DNA of 64,000 nt. It comes from Amycolatopsis palatopharyngis (GTDB taxonomy: Bacteria; Actinomycetota; Actinomycetes; Mycobacteriales; Pseudonocardiaceae). The translations under genes were made by a program, and so were the position numbers. How positions within the stretch are numbered: the first letter of the stretch is position 1; each line of letters begins with the position of its first letter. Below the pieces are notes generated by a model. It saw only the letters and a list, made by a program, of their open reading frames with translations. It did no database searches and was not told the origin of the DNA. Location of the stretch: assembly GCF_003385185.1 (NCBI RefSeq), contig NZ_PQHZ01000023.1:1-64000 (forward strand). The letters run 5' to 3'. Below are positions 18,528 to 28,873 of this stretch, piece by piece.

Positions 18528-18854
18528 GGGTACCTACCTCGTTCGTTGGACGCTTCCGTGCGCCGCGATGCCCGCCGACATTATGCTAGTCGAGCCAGCC
18601 GACGGATGGTCCTGGTTCAATGCGGCCCTACTGTTGTTGCCAGAGCCCCGCGCAGTAGGCCGCAGGCCTTTTCCTTCATCAGCAGGCAGCGCCCAGCGTG
18701 CATCGGGCATCTGTTGTTCGACAGCTTCACTCCCGTGGGCTTCCAGTGGGACTGCTCGGCGGCGAGGATCTGGGTGGCCGGGCGGTCTCCACCTCTTGGT
18801 GAACGATATCGTGCTGATCGGCCGTGAAGATCCGCGATGACTAACACACTCCTT
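18528..18854. other. Intergenic region upstream of the defence ATPase
   Basis: It should hold the leftward promoter of the ATPase gene. Open frames here are short and of shadow composition. It ends where the 270-bp repeat begins. Confidence 0.35.
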
Positions 18855-19128
18855 GCAGAGCAGTGTTGCCACGGCCTGTGTCGATGTGGCGCCCAGCTTC
18901 ACGCGGTTATATCTGGAGCAATCGTGGAGCACAGGGGCGTGTCGAACGGCGGGCAACGGCACCCAACAGCAATCAAGGGGCAGCGTTTGACTACGGGATT
19001 CTCGTCTTGCTACCGTTGACCTGCGGACAGAGAGACTGGCAGTGAGGGGGTCAGGGGTTCGAGTCCCCTTAGCTCCACAGCTTTCATGATCGCCCGACCT
19101 GCATGTTTTCGCAGGTCGCGCGTTGTTT
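18855..19128 (+). repeat. Direct repeat A (about 270 bp), probable attachment-site end
   Basis: This segment recurs at 28627-28913 in the same orientation. Shared blocks include GGAGCAATCGTGGAGCACAG, TTTGACTACGGGATTCTCG, the tRNA-Ala 3' part and the hairpin terminator. Identity is high (about 85-90% by eye), with a ~10-nt indel before CTGGCAGTG. The repeats enclose the type I Wadjet operon and the integrase relic, as expected for the two ends of an integrated element or for two tandem integrations at one tRNA gene. Confidence 0.8.
19036..19078 (+). other. 3' fragment of tRNA-Ala(GGC), att-site core
   Basis: CTGGCAG is the anticodon loop (GGC), followed by the variable region, a perfect T-arm (AGGGG TTCGAGT CCCCT) and the acceptor 3' strand TAGCTCCAC. 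The 5' half (acceptor 5' strand, D-arm, anticodon 5' strand) is absent: upstream DNA does not fold with it. It is therefore a tRNA 3' remnant such as integrases leave, not a functional tRNA gene. Confidence 0.7.
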
Positions 19129-19131
19129 TTT
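19095..19131 (+). terminator. Rho-independent terminator of the tRNA remnant, copy A
   Basis: Stem CGACCTGC/GCAGGTCG with loop ATGTTTTC, followed by a T-run. The same hairpin is present at 28874-28912. It is the native terminator of the tRNA gene carried along in the repeat. Confidence 0.75.
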
Positions 19132-19379
19132 GGTGCACCGAACACTCGTCCATTATGGATCTCGCTTCAGTTACTGTTCAGTAGGTGGAGCAAAACTGGA
19201 GCAGTGTGGGGTTCCGGGCGAAATGGGGTCACCAGATCTGCTCCAGCCCGGTCGCCCGAACGGGTGTCCTGTCGAGTTATTCGGGCGTTCAGCCGCGACG
19301 CTGTGTGGTGATCGTACCGGGAGATCCCAAAGACCCTCGTGGCTCGTGAGAGCGTGGCGCACGCTGGATCTGGCTCCCT

Positions 19380-19665
19380 GTGCGCCAGGAACTGCCGGAG
19401 GTGGACCTGCTGCGGCGTCTCCGCGATGTGGAGGGGGTCCACGTGACGATCGGTCGCCCGGGCTACGGCCTCGAGGGGTCACGCCGAGGCGGTCGCGGCC
19501 CAGGCGGTCCTGATCCGGTTAGGCTCGCCGTCGCGTGTGGCCAGGTATGCCGACCAGGAGATGCTCGATGCGCTGACGAGAGACCGTGAGAGCGCCGATG
19601 CCTTTGTGTCGAGCACGCTCGGGGATCTGGCCCTGGCGGCCAGGGCGCTTCGCCGCACCTGTTGA
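19380..19665 (+). pseudogene. PucR/CdaR-type regulator remnant
   Basis: Two frames must be joined: VDLLRRLRDVEGVHVTIGRP then GYGLEG, followed after a small deletion near 19480 by HAEAVAAQAVLIRLGSPSRV, ARYADQEMLDALTRD and SADAFVSSTLGDLAL. This is the GGDEF-like central region of PucR-family regulators (IGRP..GLEGFRRSH.EA..A..V....G....RY.D..L). The C-terminal PucR HTH is missing and a stop follows at 19663. It is a broken gene inside the repeat-bounded segment. Confidence 0.5.
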
Positions 19666-19683
19666 CCTACATCCAGAGCGGAT

Positions 19684-19854
19684 TCAGAGGGTGAACGGTT
19701 TGTACTTCGGTGCGTCGTGCAGGGCCGCGGACAAGGTTGGGTGCGCTGTCGCAACGGCGCTGAGGAACCCGGCGTAGACGGCAGGACCGGTGTAAAGATG
19801 CGGCGCCGCCCGGTTGTGCATAGATTTCAGGGTCACCGTGATTCGCGCCAGCAT
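19684..19854 (-). pseudogene. Cas6-like N-terminal remnant
   Basis: A 56-codon frame from ATG 19854 reads MLARITVTLKSMHN, HLYTGPAVYAGFLSAVATAH and LSAALHDAPKYKPFTL, then stops. This resembles the N-terminus of Cas6 CRISPR-RNA endonucleases: a beta-strand (RI.hTL), the GPAVYA..L helix, and LHD....KPFT. Removing 2 nt of the CT repeat just before the stop would continue as TLNPLWM, so a slippage frameshift is likely. No other cas gene or repeat array is visible. The match is by pattern only. Confidence 0.4.
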
Positions 19855-19950
19855 GTGCTTCCTCCATCATGACTAACGACCAATTAGCTCCTGGCATCGC
19901 AGCCTTGGTCGCGAGATGCCACCGAGGTCTTCCATACATAATTCAGCACT

Positions 19951-20142
19951 ATGAGAGACAAGCTATCCAGCTCTGCGGCGAGTAGGGCCTCCTTCGGCTC
20001 GGTGGCGCTACTCGCCGCGTTCGTGATCGTGTTCCTGCAAGCGATTGGAAGTGGCTACGACCAGTGGCCTTACCTGCTGGCTGTCGTACTAGCCGTCACG
20101 GGCGCCGGGCTACGAATTGAAGCGGCGATCGCTCGCCAGTAG
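19951..20142 (+). CDS. Small membrane protein, 63 aa
   Basis: A 63-aa protein with two predicted membrane helices (SFGSVALLAAFVIVFLQAI and WPYLLAVVLAVTGAGLRIEA) joined by a short polar loop SGYDQ. It starts with MRDKLSSSAASR and ends 17 nt before a perfect 14-bp inverted repeat that looks like its terminator. It is divergent from the Cas6-like remnant. No family was recognised; the composition and the terminator support a real gene. Confidence 0.55.
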   Translation: MRDKLSSSAASRASFGSVALLAAFVIVFLQAIGSGYDQWPYLLAVVLAVTGAGLRIEAAIARQ

Positions 20143-20159
20143 CACGCGCACCAAGGGCC

Positions 20160-20202
20160 CGAAGTGCCCCAGCGTCCGAGCAACAGATGCTGGGGCACTT
20201 CG
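20160..20202 (+). terminator. 14-bp perfect inverted repeat downstream of the small membrane gene
   Basis: CGAAGTGCCCCAGC (20160-20173) and GCTGGGGCACTTCG (20189-20202) are exact reverse complements with a 15-nt loop. It is positioned as a terminator for the 63-aa gene, with only a weak T-run (TTTGG). No gene is seen between it and 20432. Confidence 0.6.
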
Positions 20203-20432
20203 TTTGGCTGTCCGAGCCCTCCGCCCGCCGAGGTACAGGGTCCCGGCATCTGCATCCCGCCGTCGAGCGTCGTGTGGCGCTGGCAGCGTGTGCGAGTCAA
20301 TCTTCGTAAATGGTGGTCGATCAGGTGCCTCTGATCGTCGCCGATCCGCTGTGTCAGGAGTTTGGCGAGAACGCCAGCCGCCACCCCACAGCGGCACCTA
20401 CCCCACAATGAGCAGCTGGCTTCGGGGGTATC

Positions 20433-21679
20433 TCACTGCTGGTTTCGCACCACTGCGGCGCGGTGGGGGTCAGCCGCGCGGGCAGGCTCACTCGAGGTTG
20501 TTGGTTGAGCCGCGGCGCGGTCGACCGTGGTCCTCGCGGTGCGCCAGCGGCGTTCGAGGTGGCGAAGCAAGCGTCGCTCGACTTCGGGGGCGACGTGGCT
20601 GTAGGTCTCGACGACACGGTTGTCGAGGCGGTGGCCCAGTCGTCGAGCTTGGGCGATCTCAGGGATGCCGTCGGCGATCATCCACGTCTTGTGGCTGTGT
20701 CGCAGTCCGTGGAATGTCAGCCCTGGCCGGACCGGCTCGATCGGTACCGCCGCGTCGGGCCGTTGCAGGGTGCCGTCGATGGCGGGGCGGAAGACGCGGC
20801 GGTCGAAGTCGCTGCGGCGCAGCCAGCAACGGCGCGGACTGGTGAACACGAAGTCGCCGTCTCGACTGTCGAGGTGATCCCGTAGCAGGTCGATCAGGAA
20901 CGGCGGCAGTGTGATGGTTCGCGCCGAAGCGGGGGTCTTCGGCGGCCCGAGCCACAACCGGTGTGCGCCTTCATGCAGGCTGCCGGTGTCAGGGTCGATG
21001 ACGAGGCAGCCGTCGTCGAGGTGGGTGTTGACGCGGCGCAGGCCGGTCAGTTCGCCCCAGCGGGCTCCGGTCCAGCCTGCGGTCTCACGACCAGCAGTCC
21101 GTAGCAGCGGTTGCCGAGCGATTCGGCGTTGTCCGCGATGCGGACGACCTGTTCGGGTGTAGCCCAGATCCGTTCGATGGGAACGGGTGACTGTTCGCGG
21201 CGTCGGCCCCGTCGCGCCCTGCGGTGTACGGGGTTGACGGCGATGAGCCGCTCGTCGACGGCGTCGTCGAGCATCATGGAGAACATGGAGAACACCGTGA
21301 TGGTGCCGGCAACGGTCGACCTGGCGTAGCGGCGCCGGAGTTGCTTGGCCCAGAGCGTGACCGCGAGGGCGGTGATGTCGCCGACGGCGGTACGTCCCCA
21401 TCGTGGTTCGATGTGGTTTCGGATCCGGCTGCGGTAGTTCTCCTCGGTGCGGATCTCCACATCGAGGGTGTCTGCCCACAACGTCGCCCAGGCGGAAACG
21501 CTGATCTTGGCTGCCTTCGGATCTGGCCAGGTGCCACGCCGCTGGTCGGCCTCGATCTGGTTGGCGTAGTCGCTGGCAAACTTCTTGGTGTCGAATCCTG
21601 AACGCGAGCCGATTCTGCCGTCGGCGGTGGGGTAGCGGACGCGCCACGAGTGTGGGCCGATCTTCTCTATCCAAGCCAT
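20433..21679 (-). pseudogene. Tyrosine recombinase inactivated by a 2-nt insertion
   Basis: The N-terminal part (MAWIEKIGPHSWRVRYP ... NRCYGLLVV) and the C-terminal part ([15 protein letters not shown] ... [11 protein letters not shown] ... [21 protein letters not shown]) lie in different frames. At about 21085 this copy has ggtcTCacgacc where the related fragment at 12950 has ggtcacgacc. That extra dinucleotide breaks the gene just before the first catalytic Arg. All catalytic residues are otherwise present, so the mutation is recent or an assembly error. A GAGGAGG ribosome site precedes ATG 21679. It is the integrase expected for the element between the 270-bp repeats. Confidence 0.85.
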
Positions 21680-21828
21680 GATGGCCTCCTCGACGTTCGA
21701 AAGCGGACAGGCCAGGTATCTGCCTGCGACAGCGCTTCCGCAACTCGACGGGCGAACTAACGGCGGTAGACTGGCCGGTTCCCGCCGCCCTCGTAACGGA
21801 TGATCGTTCGTGAGCGACGTTTCGAGTT

Positions 21829-23295
21829 GTGGATTTCGATGAGCTTGACCTGCTGCGTCGCAATGACCCGGCTTGGAAGTTGCTGCGTGCCGACAACGCG
21901 CCGCTTGTACTCGGGTTCCTCCGTGAGGTCTTCGTCGATGACAACGTCCGTTCGATTTCGGCTTCCGAGCTGATTGGAAGACTCGACGACGAGCTGTACG
22001 CGCTTAATGAGCGGCTCGGCGAAGGTACGTTTCCCAGGGCGGCAAAGGCCTACCTGGATGATTGGGCGGCTCCGGGCAACGGGTGGCTGCGTAAGTACTA
22101 TCCGGCAGGGTCGGACGAGGCGCACTTCGACGTGACTCCGGCTGTGGAGAAGGCGTTGACGTGGGTCGATTCGCTTCGGGAACGCTCGTTCGTCGGTACC
22201 GAGTCTCGTCTGAACACGATCTTCGAGTTGCTGCGCCAGATGGCTTACGGAGCGGAGACCGATCCGGATGTCCGGCTCGCCGAGCTGTATCGACGCCGGT
22301 CCGAGATCGATGTCGAGATTAACCGGGTTGCCGGCGGCGACTTCGCTGTCCTCGATGCGTCGGCCCAGCGAGATCGTTATCAGCAGTTCGCCGCGACCGC
22401 GCGTGAGTTGCTGTCCGACTTCCGTGAGGTCGAGGCCAACTTCCGCGGTCTTGATCGGGACCTCCGTGCTCGTATCGCCAGCTGGGAGGGCTCCAAGGGA
22501 GAGCTGCTCGACGAGGTCGTCGGCAACCGCACTACCATCGCCGATTCAGACCAGGGACGCAGCTTCCAGGCCTTCTACGATTTCCTCCTCTCGCATGAGC
22601 GGCAGAACGAGCTCACCGACCTGCTCGGAAAGGTTCAATCTCTGGACGTTGTCGGTGAACCCGACCCGCGCATGCGGCACATCCACTACGACTGGCTCGA
22701 CGCGGCCGAGCGCACCCAGACGACGGTGCGGTTGCTGTCGGAACAGCTGCGGCGGTTCCTCGACGATCAGGTGTGGCTGGAGAACCGCCGGGTGATGGAC
22801 ATCCTGCGCAGCATCGAGTCGTCGGCGCTCAAGCTCCGCGAGCAGGCCGCTCCGGCACTCACCTGCGAACTCGATGCCACGGCACCGTCGGTCGCGCTGC
22901 CGATGGAACGGCCGCTCTACACCCCGAAAGCGAAGGTCCAGCTGGACAGTGCGGGCATCACCGCGGCCGATGAGGACGTCGACGCGTCAGCCCTCTTCGA
23001 ACAGGTATATGTAGATCGTGAGCGATTGTCCGACATCGTGCGCCGTGAGCTGCGGGAACGCGCCCAGATCGGACTGAGTGAGGTCCTCGGCCGCCATCCC
23101 CTCGAGCAGGGCATGGCCGAACTGATCGGTTACCTCTCCCTGGAAGATCCTGCCTTTCAGGTCGTCTTCGACGAGAACACGCGTGAGCAGGTGCACTGGA
23201 TCGACGGCACCGGTGTGGAGCGGGTCGCGACCATTCCCCGTGCGACTTTCTTCCGGGGCTCGAGCAGTGGCGATTCTGTCGGTGGGCGCGCTTAG
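21829..23295 (+). CDS. jetA: Wadjet type I JetA (DUF3375), kleisin-like subunit
   Basis: The 488-aa protein starts at GTG 21829 with FDELDLLRRNDPAWKLLRAD and continues NAPLVLGFLREVFVDDN, the hallmark N-terminus of DUF3375. This is the MukF-like kleisin of type I Wadjet. Helical middle segments (about 150-260) and a C-terminal winged-helix-like region (ELREIVRRELRERAQ-like, near 400-450) follow. It opens a four-gene operon. Its TAG is 1 nt from the jetB ATG. About 150 nt separate it from the divergent integrase relic; the promoter should lie there. Confidence 0.92.
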   Translation: MDFDELDLLRRNDPAWKLLRADNAPLVLGFLREVFVDDNVRSISASELIGRLDDELYALNERLGEGTFPRAAKAYLDDWAAPGNGWLRKYYPAGSDEAHFDVTPAVEKALTWVDSLRERSFVGTESRLNTIFELLRQMAYGAETDPDVRLAELYRRRSEIDVEINRVAGGDFAVLDASAQRDRYQQFAATARELLSDFREVEANFRGLDRDLRARIASWEGSKGELLDEVVGNRTTIADSDQGRSFQAFYDFLLSHERQNELTDLLGKVQSLDVVGEPDPRMRHIHYDWLDAAERTQTTVRLLSEQLRRFLDDQVWLENRRVMDILRSIESSALKLREQAAPALTCELDATAPSVALPMERPLYTPKAKVQLDSAGITAADEDVDASALFEQVYVDRERLSDIVRRELRERAQIGLSEVLGRHPLEQGMAELIGYLSLEDPAFQVVFDENTREQVHWIDGTGVERVATIPRATFFRGSSSGDSVGGRA

Positions 23296-23296
23296 C

Positions 23297-23911
23297 ATGA
23301 GCACCGTGTCCGCATCACTACGCAGGGACGAGCTTGATCTGCCGTTGGTCATCACGCACCTGATGAAGGGAGTGGTCTACGCGGACAGCCACGAGAAGGC
23401 GTGGCGTCATCTGCTACCTCTGCAGGCCCAGGTGCGGGATTACGTCGGTGTGATGGGCTTGACCGTTGTCGTCGATGAAGCCGAGGGTTATGCCTTCCTG
23501 CGCTCGAAGCCGGAGGACGAGGAGTTGGACGGGAAACTGCCTCGGCTGATTCCGCGGCGTGCCTTGTCCTTTCACGTGAGTCTCCTGCTGGCCCTGCTGC
23601 GCAAGAAGCTGGCGGAGTTCGACGCATCCGGCGCGGAGAGTCGGCTGATCCTCACCAGGGATCAGCTCGTTGAGATGGTGCGGATGTTCCTGCCCGAGAG
23701 CAGCAACGAGGCGCGGCTGGTCGACCAGATCGACACCCAGCTCACCAAGATCGTCGAACTCGGCTTCCTGCGGCGGATTACCGGGCAGGAAGCCGCCTAC
23801 GAGGTGCGGCGCATTCTCAAGGCGTTCGTCGATGGGCAATGGCTGGCGGAATTCGACCAGCGACTCGCCGAGTACGCAGCCCAACTGGGCGGCGGAGAGG
23901 ACAAGGACTGA
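23297..23911 (+). CDS. jetB: Wadjet type I JetB (DUF4194), MukE-like subunit
   Basis: A 204-aa protein from ATG 23297. DUF4194 features: [16 protein letters not shown] near the start, the central [17 protein letters not shown] wing-like strand pair, and [20 protein letters not shown] as the recognition helix of a winged-helix domain. It is the KITE/MukE-like partner that binds the kleisin and ATPase heads. The stop overlaps the jetC start (TGATG). A longer upstream frame overlapping jetA is rejected as it has no ribosome site. Confidence 0.9.
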   Translation: MSTVSASLRRDELDLPLVITHLMKGVVYADSHEKAWRHLLPLQAQVRDYVGVMGLTVVVDEAEGYAFLRSKPEDEELDGKLPRLIPRRALSFHVSLLLALLRKKLAEFDASGAESRLILTRDQLVEMVRMFLPESSNEARLVDQIDTQLTKIVELGFLRRITGQEAAYEVRRILKAFVDGQWLAEFDQRLAEYAAQLGGGEDKD

Positions 23912-26900
23912 TGGAGGGCCTGTTCAGCGCGGCGGGTCTCGACACCGAGGGAGCCGAACTCACCGGTTACCGGCTGGAGCGGCTGCAGGTCTACAACTGG
24001 GGAACATTCGACCAGCGCGTATGGACGTTCCAACCCGAGGGGCGCAATAGCCTGCTGACGGGCGACATCGGCTCCGGGAAGTCCACCATCGTCGACGCGA
24101 TCACCACGTTGCTGCTGCCTGCCCACCGCATCTCCTACAACAAGGCAGCGGGAGCCGAGTCGAAAGAGCGACACCTCCGTTCTTACGTCCTCGGTTACCA
24201 CAAGTCCGAGCGTAACGAGGCTACCGGCGCGTCCCGGCCGGTCGGACTGCGAGACCGCCGTTCGTTCTCGGTTGTCCTCGGTTCCTTCACCAACGCCGGC
24301 TACGACTCGACAGTGACGTTGGCGCAGGTGTTCTGGTTTCGTGACGCGTCCGTCGGTCAGCCGGACCGGTTCTATGTGACAGCGGACCGGGGCCTGACGA
24401 TCGCGGGCGATTTCGCCGACTTCGGCGGGGACGTCGCGACGCTCAAGCGCCGACTGCGCAAGCAGGACGTCCGTATCCACGAGCACTTCCCCGCCTACAG
24501 CAAAGATTTCTGCCGACGGCTCGGGATCGAATCCGAACAGGCAATGGAACTGTTCCACCAGACAGTTTCGATGAAGTCAGTCGGCAACCTGAACGATTTC
24601 GTCCGCTCTCATATGCTGGAATCGTTCGACGCCGCCGACTGGACCAACAGGCTGGTCGACCACTTCGCAGACCTGACCAAGGCGCACGAAGCAGTGCTCA
24701 AGGCGCGCACACAGCTCACCCTGCTGGAACCACTGCTCGCCGAATGTGACACCTACGACGAGCTCGACGCGAGGATCACGGCGGGCAAAGCCGCGCGTGA
24801 AGCCCTGCGATTCTATTGCGCGGATCGCAAGGCGACGCTGCTAAGCGATCGCCTGAGTGCGCTCACCGGCCAGATCGGTGAGCAGGACGCGAGCTTGGCG
24901 AACGCGAAGAATGACCTGGACCGGCTGCGCCGCAAGGAGCGGGATCTCGAAATCCAGCGCGCCGGTTGCGGTGGCGACCGGATTAGTCAGCTCGAAGCCG
25001 AGATCGACGCCGAGGAGAAGGAACGCGTCCGGCGGAAGGAACAAGGTGACCGGTATCAAGCGCTGCTGGATGCGGCCAGCCTGCCCGCCGTCGTCGACCC
25101 GGCGCAGTTCACTGCCCGGCAACGTGCTGTCGTCGAAAAGCAGGGCTCTCTCGACCAGGAACAGGCCGATCTGCAGAATCAGCTCACGGATCTCACCGTC
25201 GAGCGCCGCGAGCTCGACGGTGAAGCCGTGGAACTCAACACGGAGTTGTTGAGCTTGCGGGAGCGGCGCAGCAACATTCCCAAACGCAGCCTGGACGTGC
25301 GGGACGCATTGTGCGCCGCGTTGCGGGTCGATTCCGCCGCGCTGCCGTTCGCCGGCGAAATCATCCAGGTACGCGCGGACTGCGCCCCGTGGGAAGGCGC
25401 TGCCGAACGGCTTCTGCGCAGCTTCGGGTTGTCGATGCTGGTCGCGAGCGAGCACTACGACGCCGTCTCCGAGTGGATCAACGAACGGCACCTCGGCATC
25501 AAGCTCGTCTACTACCGGGTGCCCGAACAGCTACGCCAAACTCCGTCTTCGCCGCTCTCCGAGCGGTCCTTGTTCACCAAACTGGAGATCAAGGACTCGC
25601 CGTTCGCGGCGTGGCTGGATCGCGAGCTGGCACACCGCGCCGACTACGAGTGTGTGGACACCATGGTCGAGTTCCGACGTGCCGCGAAAGCCGTGACCCA
25701 GGCCGGGCAGATCAAAGGTGCTCGCGGCAGGCACGAGAAGGACGACGCCCGCCGAATCGACGACCGCCGTCACTATGTGCTGGGTTGGGATAACCAAGCG
25801 AAGATCGATGCGCTGCTTGACCAGGCAAGCCGCCTACAACTTCAGCTACGTGACTTGGGCGGCCGGACGAAGAAGGTCACAGCCGCGTTGAGCGCCAAGG
25901 GGAGGCTTGCCACGACTCTGAGCTTGTTGGAGCAGTTCAGCGGGTTCGCCGAGATCGACTGGCGCGCTTCGGTGAACCGCATCGCGGAACTGGACGACGA
26001 GAAGCGGCGCCTGGAGCAGCAGTCGGACGAGCTGAAACGACTGACCGCGGAGCTGGGCGCCGTCGGCACTCAGATCGAGGCGGCGGAAAGGGCCAAAGGC
26101 AAGGCGCAGGAGGGGCTTGGAAACCTCGGCGCCCAACGCGAAGCCGCGGAGAAACAGCTGCGCGACACCAAGACCACCCTGGACGAACCGGCGGCCGAAT
26201 TCGCGAGAGCATCGTTTCCTCTGGTGGACAAGCACGTCGGAACCAGGAGCCTCGCGACTCCGGAAGACTGCGACACGTGCCTCATCGAGGTGAACGACGA
26301 GATCACAAAGGATATCGATCGGCTTACCGGCAGGCAGAACAAGGTAGCGAATCGAGTGGTCGGAAAGATGGGCGACTTCCGTAAAGCGTACCCGCTGGAA
26401 ACTGAGGAATTCGACAACTCGGTGCAGTCTGCTAGTGAATACCGTTTGTTGTACGACCGGATCGCGTCTGACGATCTGCCTCGGTTCGAGTCCGAGTTCA
26501 AGACCTACCTCAACACCAACACCATTCGCGACATCGCGGGGTTCCACTCTCAGTTGACCAAACAGGCCGAGTTGATCAAACAGCGAATCGAGACCATCAA
26601 CGACTCGCTGGCCGACATCGACTACAACCCAGGACGATTCATCCGACTTGAACCACATCCCACCGTGAACGTCGAGATCCGCGACTTCCGCAAGGACCTC
26701 CGGGAGTGCACCAGCGGATCTCTAAGCGGTGACGACTCGAATCAGTACTCCGAACAGAAGTTTCTCCAGGTAAAAGCTCTGGTCGAACGGTTTCGGGGCA
26801 GGGAGGGCCAAACCGAACCCGACCGGCAATGGACCCGTCGGGTCACCGACGTGCGCAACTGGTTCACCTTCGCGGCCTCAGAGCGGTGGCGCGCCGACGA

Positions 26901-27303
26901 CGCCGAGTACGAGAACTACACTGACTCGGGCGGCAAATCCGGTGGGCAGAAAGAAAAACTCGCCTACACGATCCTGGCGGCGTCACTGGCCTACCAGTTC
27001 AAGCTCGACTGGGGTGTGAGCAAGTCGAAGACCTTCCGGTTTGTGGTGATCGACGAGGCGTTCGGCCGGGGCTCCGACGAGTCGACCCGATTCGCGCTCG
27101 GCCTGTTCCGGCGGCTGGGCCTGCAACTGCTGATCGTGACACCGCTGCAGAAGATCCACGTCATCGAACCGTACGTCGCGGCTGTCGGGTTCGTGGACAA
27201 CAAGGCCGGTGACAGCTCGCGGTTGCAGACCCTGACCATCGAGGAATACCAACAACGCCAGCTCGCCCATGCCCACGGCACCGCATCCAGCCATGGCGAT
27301 TGA
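23911..27303 (+). CDS. jetC: Wadjet type I JetC, SbcC/MukB-like SMC ATPase
   Basis: The 1130-aa ATPase has [17 protein letters not shown] (about 23), Walker [17 protein letters not shown] (about 47-62), and the [22 protein letters not shown] region typical of type I JetC. Coiled coils flank a hinge at about 490-560. The signature is [11 protein letters not shown] (about 1008) and Walker B is [14 protein letters not shown] (about 1044), with the catalytic Glu present. With JetA/B it forms the loop-extruding motor that senses small circular DNA (known for the family). It overlaps jetD by 11 nt. All motifs look intact. Confidence 0.93.
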   Translation: MEGLFSAAGLDTEGAELTGYRLERLQVYNWGTFDQRVWTFQPEGRNSLLTGDIGSGKSTIVDAITTLLLPAHRISYNKAAGAESKERHLRSYVLGYHKSERNEATGASRPVGLRDRRSFSVVLGSFTNAGYDSTVTLAQVFWFRDASVGQPDRFYVTADRGLTIAGDFADFGGDVATLKRRLRKQDVRIHEHFPAYSKDFCRRLGIESEQAMELFHQTVSMKSVGNLNDFVRSHMLESFDAADWTNRLVDHFADLTKAHEAVLKARTQLTLLEPLLAECDTYDELDARITAGKAAREALRFYCADRKATLLSDRLSALTGQIGEQDASLANAKNDLDRLRRKERDLEIQRAGCGGDRISQLEAEIDAEEKERVRRKEQGDRYQALLDAASLPAVVDPAQFTARQRAVVEKQGSLDQEQADLQNQLTDLTVERRELDGEAVELNTELLSLRERRSNIPKRSLDVRDALCAALRVDSAALPFAGEIIQVRADCAPWEGAAERLLRSFGLSMLVASEHYDAVSEWINERHLGIKLVYYRVPEQLRQTPSSPLSERSLFTKLEIKDSPFAAWLDRELAHRADYECVDTMVEFRRAAKAVTQAGQIKGARGRHEKDDARRIDDRRHYVLGWDNQAKIDALLDQASRLQLQLRDLGGRTKKVTAALSAKGRLATTLSLLEQFSGFAEIDWRASVNRIAELDDEKRRLEQQSDELKRLTAELGAVGTQIEAAERAKGKAQEGLGNLGAQREAAEKQLRDTKTTLDEPAAEFARASFPLVDKHVGTRSLATPEDCDTCLIEVNDEITKDIDRLTGRQNKVANRVVGKMGDFRKAYPLETEEFDNSVQSASEYRLLYDRIASDDLPRFESEFKTYLNTNTIRDIAGFHSQLTKQAELIKQRIETINDSLADIDYNPGRFIRLEPHPTVNVEIRDFRKDLRECTSGSLSGDDSNQYSEQKFLQVKALVERFRGREGQTEPDRQWTRRVTDVRNWFTFAASERWRADDAEYENYTDSGGKSGGQKEKLAYTILAASLAYQFKLDWGVSKSKTFRFVVIDEAFGRGSDESTRFALGLFRRLGLQLLIVTPLQKIHVIEPYVAAVGFVDNKAGDSSRLQTLTIEEYQQRQLAHAHGTASSHGD

Positions 27304-28468
27304 CGTGGCACCAACCGGCTGGACCGTACCCGGCGATGTCATAAGCAAGCTGCGACGACGATGGGATCGCGGCGAGTTCCTGTCCCGATTTGCTATGGGA
27401 ACCCGATGGGAACCGCTGGCAATCGGGTTACGGGGACCGAGCGCGAATGACACCTCCGCGCACCTGGACCACGCACGTACGTGGGTCGAGCAATGGCATC
27501 GCGCCCGGCATCTCCGTGTCGAGATGAGAACGATCGGTGGCCGAGTCACCGGCACGAACGAGATCCCGGGCCGAGTCTGGATCGACTCCTATGAACAGCT
27601 GTGGGCCGTTCTCGGCGTGCAGTCGGATGTGCAGACTTTTGGGGCTCTGCTGGACGCGACCAGGCTCAGAGCCCCGGTCATCGCCGACTGGATGTCAGCC
27701 AAGCCGATGGAAGTACTCAGGTACAAAGGCGAATGGGTCAGGCTGGTCGACACCACACTGTGGATCGATGAGTGCGCACGTCCTGACATGTACCTCCGGC
27801 AGATCGACGTGCCCGGCGTCGACACCAAGTTCATCGAGCGGTATCGCGCCATTTTGGCGGTGTTGCTGGACCGCCAACTCGTCGAATACCGAGTTGACCG
27901 CACCAGACCGCCTTCGGATTTCGCCGGCCGATACTTCTTCCGTAAGAAGCCCGCCTACGTCCGATTTCGTCACTTGTCCGACGGTCCCGGATTTAACGAA
28001 CTTGCCGTCCGAGTGTCCGAACTGGCGAATAGGCCGCTGACGGTGCGCACCGTGTTCGTCGTCGAGAACGAAATCACCTACCTGGCCTTCCCGTCCGTCG
28101 AGAACGCTATTGTGATCTTCGGCGAGGGGTATGCGGCATCCCGGCTGCACCCTCTGCGGTGGCTTGCGGAAAAGAAGCTCGTCTATTGGGGTGACATCGA
28201 CACGCACGGCTTCGCGATCTTGAACAACGTGCGCCGCGCGTTCGAGAGTACTCGATCCATGCTCATGGATCGCGCTACGCTTCTTGCGCACGAGGGCCAA
28301 TGGGTCGACGAAGCTAACCCCACCACCGACCACCTCGAGGCACTACTCCCAGACGAGGCAAACCTCTATACCGACCTCGTGGAGGGTGCCCTGGGTGGTT
28401 CTGTCCGGTTGGAACAAGAACGTGTCTCGTACGCCGCCATACAGCGAGCCGCACAACAACACAGCTGA
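27293..28468 (+). CDS. jetD: Wadjet type I JetD, Toprim nuclease (DUF3322/DUF2220)
   Basis: A 391-aa nuclease. The N-terminal DUF3322 region contains [20 protein letters not shown] and [20 protein letters not shown]. The C-terminal DUF2220/Toprim region contains [14 protein letters not shown] (metal-binding Glu near 255) and [18 protein letters not shown] (D-x-D near 301). This is the subunit that cuts plasmid DNA once JetABC has engaged it. ATG 27293 is preferred over ATG 27269 because it gives the conserved start [10 protein letters not shown] and a minimal overlap with jetC. An IS5-type transposase remnant and repeat B follow within 200 nt. Confidence 0.92.
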   Translation: MAIDVAPTGWTVPGDVISKLRRRWDRGEFLSRFAMGTRWEPLAIGLRGPSANDTSAHLDHARTWVEQWHRARHLRVEMRTIGGRVTGTNEIPGRVWIDSYEQLWAVLGVQSDVQTFGALLDATRLRAPVIADWMSAKPMEVLRYKGEWVRLVDTTLWIDECARPDMYLRQIDVPGVDTKFIERYRAILAVLLDRQLVEYRVDRTRPPSDFAGRYFFRKKPAYVRFRHLSDGPGFNELAVRVSELANRPLTVRTVFVVENEITYLAFPSVENAIVIFGEGYAASRLHPLRWLAEKKLVYWGDIDTHGFAILNNVRRAFESTRSMLMDRATLLAHEGQWVDEANPTTDHLEALLPDEANLYTDLVEGALGGSVRLEQERVSYAAIQRAAQQHS

Positions 28469-28511
28469 CTGGCGCCGAAGTAGCGTTGAGTACAACGGTG
28501 GCTAACGCCGG

Positions 28512-28600
28512 TTGTCGACCACCGGAATGGCCAATCGCTACGACAAACTCGCCATCCGCTTCGAGACCGTGCTAGCCGTTATCTCGATCGATAGTAGTTG
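28512..28600 (+). pseudogene. IS5-family transposase C-terminal remnant
   Basis: The frame TGMANRYDKLAIRFETVLA resembles the last residues of IS5/IS427-type transposases (x-T-RYDKLA-x-x-Y-x-A-x-x). Only this tail remains, with no inverted repeats or DDE residues nearby. Confidence 0.45.
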
Positions 28601-28817
28601 TCTCGCTTATGAAAAGCCCGCTCAGATGCAGAGTAGCGTTGCCATGCTCTCTGACAATGGGTTGCCGGGCTTCACGCGGTTATGTCTGGAGCAATCGTGG
28701 AGCACAGGGGCGTGTTGAACGGCAGGGCAATGGCACCCAACAGCGATGAAGGGCAGCGTTTGACTACGGGATTCTCGACTTGCTAGCGTTGACCTGCGGA
28801 CTAAGAGTGGCCAGGTC

Positions 28818-28860
28818 CTGGCAGTGAGGGGGTCAGGGATTCGAGTCCTCTTAGCTCCAC
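28818..28860 (+). other. Decayed 3' fragment of tRNA-Ala(GGC), att-site core
   Basis: Same 43-nt segment as at 19036-19078, but the T-stem has changes (AGGGA...CCTCT) that weaken pairing, so this copy is the more degenerate one. No tRNA 5' half precedes it. Confidence 0.65.
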
Positions 28861-28873
28861 AGCTTTCATGATC

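Noticed and set aside
19036..19078. Complete tRNA-Ala gene
   Set aside because: Only the anticodon loop to 3' end is present; no D-arm or 5' acceptor strand can be found upstream in either copy.
18534..19145. Leftward open frame containing GAKGTRTPDPLTASL
   Set aside because: This string is the well-known false translation of the antisense of a tRNA 3' end. The region is the repeat with the tRNA-Ala remnant.
19684..19854. Active CRISPR-Cas locus
   Set aside because: Only a 56-codon Cas6-like fragment is present; no repeat-spacer array or other cas gene is visible in the window.
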